From: an uncultured Eubacteriales bacterium
GTDB lineage: Bacteria; Bacillota; Clostridia; Oscillospirales; Oscillospiraceae
Length of the DNA stretch: 10,851 bases
Assembly: GCA_900553135.1 (NCBI GenBank)
Contig: USCO01000066.1
Coordinates: forward strand, 1 to 10,851
Direction: 5' to 3'
In this document: positions 6,641 to 10,851 of the stretch, one piece after another
Layout: every line of letters begins with the position of its first letter
Position numbering within the stretch: the stretch's first letter is position 1
Notes under the pieces: model-generated
Seen by the model: the letters and a program-made list of their open reading frames with translations, nothing else
Database searches by the model: none
What the model was told of the DNA's origin: nothing
Translations under genes and position numbers: made by a program

Positions 6641-7227
6641 AGATCTTAGTGGTATCCGACTGTGAATCCCGCTATCTCTGGGACTATTTTACCCCGGACA
6701 AGCTGGACGGAGTGGATTTGATCCTCTCCTGCGGGGATGTGAAGCCCCAGTACCTCTCCTTCCTGGCTACCTTCGCCCACTGCCCGGTGCTGTATGTCCA
6801 CGGCAACCACGACGACCGCTACCGCCAGGACCCGCCTCTTGGGTGCATCTGTGTGGACGGGCAGCTGTACGAGTACCAGGGGGTGCGCATTCTGGGCCTG
6901 GGGGGCTCCATGCGGTATAAGCCGGGAGACAACCAGTACACCGAGCGGCAGATGGCCATGCGGGCCCTGCGCCTGGCCCCCAAGATCATGCGCAAAAAGG
7001 GCTTTGACATTCTGCTGACCCATGCGCCGGGGCGGGATATGGTGGCCTGCAACGACCTGGCCCACATGGGCTTTCAGACCTTTAACCGCCTGTTGGACAA
7101 GTACCGTCCGGCCTTGTTCCTCCACGGGCACACCCATTTGAACTACGGACATAACATCCCCCGGGAGAGCAGCTACGGCGATACCCGGGTGGTAAACGGA
7201 TACGAGCGTTACCTGCTGGAGCTTTGA
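6637..7227 (+). CDS. calcineurin-like metallophosphoesterase with D-x-E first motif
   Basis: A 196-residue cytoplasmic phosphoesterase of the compact YfcE/MJ0936-like type. Metal-binding motifs appear in order: SDCE (7-10), CGD (32-34), GNHD (56-59), THA (128-130) and GHTH (164-167). In the usual motif I, D-x-H supplies a metal ligand; here the histidine is replaced by E10. All other motifs are intact, so an active dinuclear enzyme is still likely, possibly with altered metal preference. I recall similar clostridial proteins with this D-x-E form, so it may be a subfamily trait rather than a mutation. The ATG overlaps the TGA of the upstream Bmp-fusion gene (ATGA), with a GGGGGAG stretch just ahead, indicating coupled translation and a possible joint function. 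The substrate is unknown: nucleotide, cyclic nucleotide and phosphodiester are all possible. Confidence 0.85.
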   Translation: MKILVVSDCESRYLWDYFTPDKLDGVDLILSCGDVKPQYLSFLATFAHCPVLYVHGNHDDRYRQDPPLGCICVDGQLYEYQGVRILGLGGSMRYKPGDNQYTERQMAMRALRLAPKIMRKKGFDILLTHAPGRDMVACNDLAHMGFQTFNRLLDKYRPALFLHGHTHLNYGHNIPRESSYGDTRVVNGYERYLLEL

Positions 7228-7247
7228 CCGACAGGAGGGGAAAACAA

Positions 7248-7280
7248 GGCGCGGGAGCTGCCGGCTCCCGCGCCCTGTTT
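7248..7280 (+). terminator. GC-rich terminator after the phosphoesterase gene
   Basis: A perfect 11-bp inverted repeat, GGCGCGGGAGC (7248-7258) and GCTCCCGCGCC (7264-7274), has a 5-nt loop and is followed by CTGTTT. The U-tract is short, so termination may be partial. The stem starts 20 nt after the phosphoesterase stop codon. Confidence 0.7.
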
Positions 7281-7570
7281 GGCCCTGAAGAGAAAAAAAT
7301 AAGCATACCGGAGGAATAGGAAAGTGGCATTTGGGCTGATTTTTCTTGTGGGACAAGGGGTGAGAAGAGGTGGAAGAGTGAAAATCAAGGAGGACACACC
7401 GGAATTTTCCAGCGGGAACCACTGTTAGAAATGGCAAAAAAGCACCCTCATATCTGTGCAACCATACGAAAATTGTAAGATACCCACAAAAACAGAGCAA
7501 ATGTATTACGGTATGCACAAAAATAAGGTGCATGTCGCTTTTGTATATATTATAAAAACTTGGCTCCATT

Positions 7571-7598
7571 TTCACTGAATATGAAAAGATGCTACACT
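7571..7598 (+). promoter_or_regulatory. candidate promoter for the ABC importer operon
   Basis: TTCACT (7571-7576) and TACACT (7593-7598) each match the consensus at four of six positions, with 16 nt between them. The -10 box is preceded by TGC, an extended -10. Transcription from here would give a GC-rich leader of about 115 nt. The AT-rich block at 7544-7557 is an alternative, but has no good -35 box. Confidence 0.35.
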
Positions 7599-7613
7599 AA
7601 ACCTGTCAAAGCC

Positions 7614-7672
7614 GGGGGATGGAACCAAAGGCTGGCCAGCTGGGAAAGGGAGACGCGACTCGTCCATCCCTC
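7614..7672 (+). ncRNA. possible structured mRNA leader of the ABC importer operon
   Basis: GGGATGGA (7616-7623) pairs perfectly with TCCATCCC (7663-7670), and the helix extends outward by one G-U and one G-C pair. The enclosed 39 nt contain the palindrome GCTGGCCAGC (7631-7640). A second small hairpin follows, GAGCG (7676-7680) with CGCTC (7690-7694), ending just upstream of the AAAGGAG of the binding-protein gene. I do not recognise a known riboswitch class; it may be a regulatory or stabilising leader, or chance folding in GC-rich DNA. Confidence 0.3.
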
Positions 7673-7682
7673 CGGGAGCGGG

Positions 7683-7698
7683 ATGAAAACGCTCGCAT
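7683..7698. promoter_or_regulatory. second cre/LacI-type site, in the ABC operon leader
   Basis: ATGAAAACGCTCGCAT fits WTGNAANCGNWNNCWW at every defined position. Its 14-bp core matches that of the sucrose-operon site (4549-4562) at 12 of 14 bases. It lies about 90 bp downstream of the candidate promoter and 24 bp before the binding-protein ATG, so a bound repressor would act as a roadblock. It also overlaps the small leader hairpin, so the match could in part reflect RNA structure. Confidence 0.45.
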
Positions 7699-7722
7699 GA
7701 GAAGTTGAAAGGAGATACGAAA

Positions 7723-9003
7723 ATGAAACTTATGAAACGCATCGCGGTGCTGGGAATGGCAGCCGCTCTGGCTCTTGGCGCTGCTGCTTGCGGCGGAGGC
7801 GGAAGCTCCAGCGACGGCAAGCTGACCATGCAGATCTGGGACAACTCCCAGCGTGAGGCCATGCAGGCCCTGGCCGACGCCTATCATGAGCAGAACCCCG
7901 ATGTGACCATCGAGGTCCAGGTCACCAGCTGGGACGAGTACTGGACCAAGCTGGAGGCCGCTGCCGGTTCCGGCAACCTGCCCGACATCTTCTGGATGCA
8001 CACCAACCAGATCCTGCTCTACGCCGACAGCGGCATGCTGGCCGACGTGACCGATCTGTATGATGACGATACTTATTCTCACTACTCCGATATCTCCATC
8101 GCCAACACCCAGGGCTCCGACGGCCGTATGTACGGCATCCCCAAGGACAAGGACACCGTCTGCCTGGTGTACAACAAGGAGATGTTTGACCAGGCCGGAG
8201 TTGCCTACCCCGACGAGACCTGGACCTGGGACGACCTGACCGAGGCCTCTCAGAAGATCTACGACGCCACCGGCAAGTACGGCTACATGGCCTACTGCGA
8301 CGAGCAGCTGGGCTACTGGAACTTCGTCTACCAGAACGGCGGCTACATCCTCAACGAGGACAAGACTGCTGCCGGTTTTGACAATCAGGCTACCATCGAC
8401 GCCATGAAGTTCTACATCGGCCTGCAGGACAACGAGTGGTGCCCCGACCAGAACTACTTTGCTGAGACCGCTCCCGGCAACGCCTTCTTCTCCGAGCAGG
8501 GCGCTATGTTCCTGGAGGGTACCTGGAACCTGCTGTATGAGATGAAGAACTACCCCGAGATGCAGGGCAAGTGGGACGTGGCCGTGCTGCCCAAGAGCCC
8601 CAACCCCGCTTCCGGTGACGGCCGTGCCACCATCTCCAACGGCCTGTGCTATGCCACTTCCTCCAAGAACCAGGACAACGAGACCGTTATGAACTTCCTG
8701 AAGTGGCTGGGCAGCGAAGAGGCCCAGACCCTCCAGTCCTCCTACGGCGCTGCCATCTCCGGCTACGAGGGCACCGAGCAGGCCTGGATCGACGCCTTCG
8801 ATCAGTTTGACTACAAGCTGAACGTGCAGGCCTGCATCGACATGTTCGACTACTCCGTCCAGTCCGTCAACGACGCCACCCGTCCCGTGTGGAAGAGCAA
8901 GGTCAACGACGAAATGCTGAAGATCTACGGCGGCCAGGTCAGCGTGGACGAGGGCCTGAAGAACTGCAACGATATCATCAACCAGGCGATTGCGGAGGGT
9001 TGA
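7723..9003 (+). CDS. carbohydrate ABC transporter substrate-binding lipoprotein (family 1)
   Basis: A 426-residue extracellular solute-binding protein. The N-terminus is a lipoprotein signal: basic MKLMKR, a hydrophobic segment (7-19), then GAAAC with the probable lipidated Cys23, followed by a Gly/Ser-rich tether. The lipobox lacks the usual Leu at -3 but is acceptable for this group. Mature sequence features are those of sugar-binding family 1: LTMQIWDNSQREAMQALADAYHEQNPDVTIEV, DEYWTKLEAAAGSGNLPDIFW, the GIPKDKDT hinge strand, VYNKEMFDQAG, WDDLTEASQKI, and FFSEQGAMFLEGTW. The start ATG 7723 has AAAGGAG ending 8 nt upstream; an in-frame TTG at 7705 lies inside that site and is rejected. It leads two permease genes and is separated from them by a strong hairpin that probably raises its relative abundance. 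The ligand is not evident; sucrose or another oligosaccharide is possible given the neighbouring operon. Confidence 0.93.
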   Translation: MKLMKRIAVLGMAAALALGAAACGGGGSSSDGKLTMQIWDNSQREAMQALADAYHEQNPDVTIEVQVTSWDEYWTKLEAAAGSGNLPDIFWMHTNQILLYADSGMLADVTDLYDDDTYSHYSDISIANTQGSDGRMYGIPKDKDTVCLVYNKEMFDQAGVAYPDETWTWDDLTEASQKIYDATGKYGYMAYCDEQLGYWNFVYQNGGYILNEDKTAAGFDNQATIDAMKFYIGLQDNEWCPDQNYFAETAPGNAFFSEQGAMFLEGTWNLLYEMKNYPEMQGKWDVAVLPKSPNPASGDGRATISNGLCYATSSKNQDNETVMNFLKWLGSEEAQTLQSSYGAAISGYEGTEQAWIDAFDQFDYKLNVQACIDMFDYSVQSVNDATRPVWKSKVNDEMLKIYGGQVSVDEGLKNCNDIINQAIAEG

Positions 9004-9031
9004 TCGTCCTTCCAAAGCAGAAAAACGATCT

Positions 9032-9059
9032 CCGGCGGGCGGCTTTGGCCGCCCGCCGG
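9032..9059 (+). promoter_or_regulatory. intercistronic hairpin between binding protein and permease genes
   Basis: A perfect 12-bp inverted repeat, CCGGCGGGCGGC (9032-9043) and GCCGCCCGCCGG (9048-9059), has a TTTG loop. No U-tract follows, and the next gene has its own AAAGGAG site at 9066-9072, so it is not a full stop. Such hairpins in sugar ABC operons usually protect the upstream mRNA or cause partial termination, giving more binding protein than permease. Confidence 0.75.
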
Positions 9060-9081
9060 TTAGTGAAAGGAGTAGAAATCC

Positions 9082-9969
9082 ATGCGCAAAGCCCAATCAA
9101 CCGCTGCCCGCCGGGAGCAGCACTGGGCATGGCTGATGGTGGCTCCTACCATCATCGGTCTGCTGATTTTGAACTACTATCCTCTGGTGGAGACCTTTAT
9201 CCTCAGCTTTTCCAAGACCAAGACCTTCGGTGCTTCCGAGTTTAACGGCATCAACAACTACATCCAGATGTTCCAGTCCCCCGAGTTCTGGAAGGCCACC
9301 TGGAACACCATCCTCTTCTGTATCCTCACCGTGCCTGTGGGCATCATCCTGGCCCTGCTGGTGGCCCTGCTGCTCAACGCCAAGGTGAAGTTCAAGGGCG
9401 GCTTCCGTGCCATCTACTTCCTGCCCATGGTGTGTGCCCCCGCCGCCATCGCCATGGTGTGGCGCTGGATGTTCAACGGCGAGTACGGCATCATCAACCA
9501 GATCCTGGGCACCAAGATCAGCTGGCTCACCGATCCCAAGACGGCCATTCTGGCCTGCGCCATCGTGGCCATTTGGAGCTCCATCGGCTACGACGCGGTG
9601 CTGCTGCTGTCCGGCCTGCAGAACATTTCCAAGAGCTACTATGAGGCCGCCCGCATCGACGGCGCCGGCCGCGTGAAGCAGTTTTTCTCCATCACCCTGC
9701 CCATGATCTCTCCCACCCTGTTCGTGACCCTGATCATGCGCATGATGGCCTCCCTGAAGGTGTACGACCTCATCTACATGATGGTGGACCAGTCCAACCC
9801 GGTGCTGCCCGACGTGCAGAGCCTGATGTACCTGTTCTACCGCGAGGCCTTTGTGGCGGGCAACAAGGGTTATGCCTCCGCCATTGTGATTTGGACCATC
9901 TTCCTGATCGGTATTGTGACCATCGTCCAGTTCATCGGTCAGAAGAAGTGGGTCAACTATGATGTGTAA
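9082..9969 (+). CDS. carbohydrate ABC transporter permease, MalF/UgpA-type
   Basis: A 295-residue inner-membrane permease. Membrane segments can be seen at about 16-42, 77-100, 110-128, 152-174, 210-230 and 262-285. The cytoplasmic EAA loop that docks on the ATPase reads EAARIDGAGRVKQFFSITLP from residue 188, with the conserved Gly (195) and the terminal Pro. Signature stretches include MVAPTIIGLLILNYYPLVETF near the N-terminus and NTILFCILTVPVGIILALLVALLLN. The start ATG 9082 has AAAGGAG 9 nt upstream. It is the second gene of the importer operon; its stop codon TAA lies at the start of the next gene's Shine-Dalgarno sequence (TAAGGAGGG), so translation of the two permeases is probably coupled and balanced for a heterodimeric channel. 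Family is certain; the sugar carried is unknown. Confidence 0.95.
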   Translation: MRKAQSTAARREQHWAWLMVAPTIIGLLILNYYPLVETFILSFSKTKTFGASEFNGINNYIQMFQSPEFWKATWNTILFCILTVPVGIILALLVALLLNAKVKFKGGFRAIYFLPMVCAPAAIAMVWRWMFNGEYGIINQILGTKISWLTDPKTAILACAIVAIWSSIGYDAVLLLSGLQNISKSYYEAARIDGAGRVKQFFSITLPMISPTLFVTLIMRMMASLKVYDLIYMMVDQSNPVLPDVQSLMYLFYREAFVAGNKGYASAIVIWTIFLIGIVTIVQFIGQKKWVNYDV

Positions 9970-9984
9970 GGAGGGATCGGAACC

Positions 9985-10824
9985 ATGAAGACCGGAACTA
10001 TAAGCCGCAGCCGCAGCATTGCCACTGGGCTTACCTATTTCTTCCTGATTGCGGGCTCCCTGCTGATGATCTGCCCCTTCCTGTGGATGATCCTCACCTC
10101 CCTGAAGTCTCTGTCCGAGAGCGTGCAGATCCCGCCCACCATCTTCCCTGCGGAGATCGTGTGGACCAACTTTAGGGATGCCCTCACCAGCCTGCCCTTT
10201 GTCAACCTCTATATCAACACCATCATCATGGTGCTGGTCCGCGTGATCTGCGCCATCGTGTTCAGCTCTATGGCGGGCTACGCCTTCGCCAAGCTGAACT
10301 TCAAGGGCAAGAACTTCCTGTTCACCCTGGTGCTGGTGCAGATGATGATGCCCTCTCAGATCTTCGTCATTCCCCAGTACCAGATGCTGGCCAAGGTGGG
10401 CCTCACCGAGAGCATCTTCGCCCTCATCTTCCCCGGCCTGGTCAGCGCCTTTGGTACCTTCTTCCTGCGTCAGGCCTACATGGGCATTCCCAATGAGATC
10501 GGCGAGGCCGCCCGCCTGGACGGCTGCAACCAGTGGCAGACCTTCACCAAGGTGATGCTGCCCCTCACCGGAACCTCCGTGGCCGCTCTGACCATTTTCA
10601 CTGCGGTGTTTGCCTATGCAGACCTCATGTGGCCCCTGGTTGTGAACACGGACATCAACCTGATGACCCTGTCCTCCGGCCTGGCCACCCTGAAGGGTCA
10701 GTTCATGACCAACTACCCCGTGCTCATGGCCGGCAGCCTGTTTGCCATGATCCCCATGCTGATCCTGTACCTCATCTTCCAGCGCCAGTTCATCGAGGGC
10801 ATCGCCCTGACCGGCGGCAAATAA
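9985..10824 (+). CDS. carbohydrate ABC transporter permease, MalG/UgpE-type
   Basis: A 279-residue inner-membrane permease, partner of the preceding one. Six membrane segments are apparent, beginning with FFLIAGSLLMICPFLWMILTS (about 19-39). The EAA loop reads EAARLDGCNQWQTFTKVMLP from residue 174. MGIPNEIGEAARLDG and the ending QRQFIEGIALTGGK are classic for this MalG-like group, in which the C-terminal tail contacts the ATPase. The start ATG 9985 has AAGGAGG 10 nt upstream, overlapping the stop codon of the first permease. No ATPase gene follows before the window ends; such importers commonly share an MsmK/UgpC-type ATPase encoded elsewhere. Family is certain; the substrate is unknown. Confidence 0.95.
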   Translation: MKTGTISRSRSIATGLTYFFLIAGSLLMICPFLWMILTSLKSLSESVQIPPTIFPAEIVWTNFRDALTSLPFVNLYINTIIMVLVRVICAIVFSSMAGYAFAKLNFKGKNFLFTLVLVQMMMPSQIFVIPQYQMLAKVGLTESIFALIFPGLVSAFGTFFLRQAYMGIPNEIGEAARLDGCNQWQTFTKVMLPLTGTSVAALTIFTAVFAYADLMWPLVVNTDINLMTLSSGLATLKGQFMTNYPVLMAGSLFAMIPMLILYLIFQRQFIEGIALTGGK

Positions 10825-10839
10825 GTCCGGCTGCGGCGG

Positions 10840-10851
10840 CGGCTTTTGCCG
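10840..10851 (+). other. start of a hairpin cut by the window edge
   Basis: CGGC (10840-10843), TTTT and GCCG (10848-10851) form a minimal stem that runs into the end of the window. The 5' side (GCGGCGGCGGC) suggests a longer GC-rich stem continuing outside, like the hairpin after the binding-protein gene. Whether it is a terminator or an intercistronic hairpin cannot be told. Confidence 0.3.

Larger units (their letters stand above)
7281..7722. other. long intergenic region ahead of the ABC importer operon
   Basis: About 440 bp without a convincing gene. The first part (7281-7440) is purine-rich and contains a possible 34-codon GTG reading frame (7324-7428) with GGAGG 9 nt upstream. It is probably spurious, as it resembles nothing known. 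From 7441 to 7600 the DNA is AT-rich and promoter-like, with a TATATTATAAAA stretch at 7544-7557 and a small dyad ATGCAC (7513-7518)/GTGCAT (7528-7533). From about 7605 it becomes GC-rich and foldable, as expected of a transcribed leader. No tRNA, insertion sequence or repeat array was seen. Confidence 0.6.

Noticed and set aside
7581..7700. 39-codon ATG frame in the ABC operon leader
   Set aside because: It has no ribosome binding site, starts inside the candidate promoter, and its sequence follows the RNA-like inverted repeats rather than a protein pattern.
7281..7722. Known riboswitch, tRNA, CRISPR or insertion element in the long gap
   Set aside because: No cloverleaf, repeat-spacer pattern, terminal inverted repeats or conserved riboswitch core could be recognised by eye.
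9032..9059. Hairpin after the binding-protein gene as a full terminator
   Set aside because: No U-tract follows, and the two permeases just downstream form one functional unit with the binding protein.
7606..9096. 496-codon open frame on the minus strand
   Set aside because: Antisense to the binding-protein gene, which has a clear lipoprotein signal and family motifs; composition of the shadow is Gly/Val/Leu repetitive.

Overview
The window is GC-rich, with strong AGGAGG-type ribosome binding sites, dense operons and short AT-rich promoter gaps. This fits a high-GC anaerobic Firmicute of the gut Oscillospiraceae type (Flavonifractor/Oscillibacter-like). That placement is inferred from gene style and content; no phylogenetic marker is present.

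Left part, minus strand (1-4600): a three-gene sucrose operon reading leftward from a promoter near 4596-4568. It holds a PfkB fructokinase (4511-3579), a GH13 amylosucrase-type enzyme (3566-1383) and a LacI/ScrR-like regulator (1354-371), and ends in a perfect 12-bp hairpin plus T-tract (367-329). Beyond it, with its own likely promoter, lies the start of an alpha/beta hydrolase that runs off the window (267-1). Imported sucrose would be split by the amylosucrase into alpha-1,4-glucan (or glucose) and fructose. The fructokinase would phosphorylate the fructose, and the LacI protein would sense the sugar state.

Middle, plus strand (4600-7280): a divergent two-gene operon. The first gene (4775-6640) is a 621-aa protein without a signal peptide. 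It joins a ParB/sulfiredoxin-like segment to a Bmp/PnrA-type ligand-binding domain. It overlaps by ATGA a small calcineurin-like phosphoesterase (6637-7227) whose first metal motif reads D-x-E instead of D-x-H. A GC-rich hairpin closes the unit. This pair is the least understood part of the window.

Right part, plus strand (7280-10851): a 495-bp non-coding gap with possible regulatory sites and a structured leader, then a carbohydrate ABC importer: lipoprotein binding protein (7723-9003), a perfect intercistronic hairpin, and two permeases (9082-9969, 9985-10824). No ATPase is in view.

Two 16-bp sites that both fit the cre/LacI-type consensus WTGNAANCGNWNNCWW lie at the start of the sucrose operon transcript (4548-4563) and in the leader of the ABC operon (7683-7698). 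They suggest common control, by CcpA or by the local LacI protein. Because amylosucrase needs unphosphorylated cytoplasmic sucrose, the ABC importer is a reasonable but unproven candidate for supplying it.
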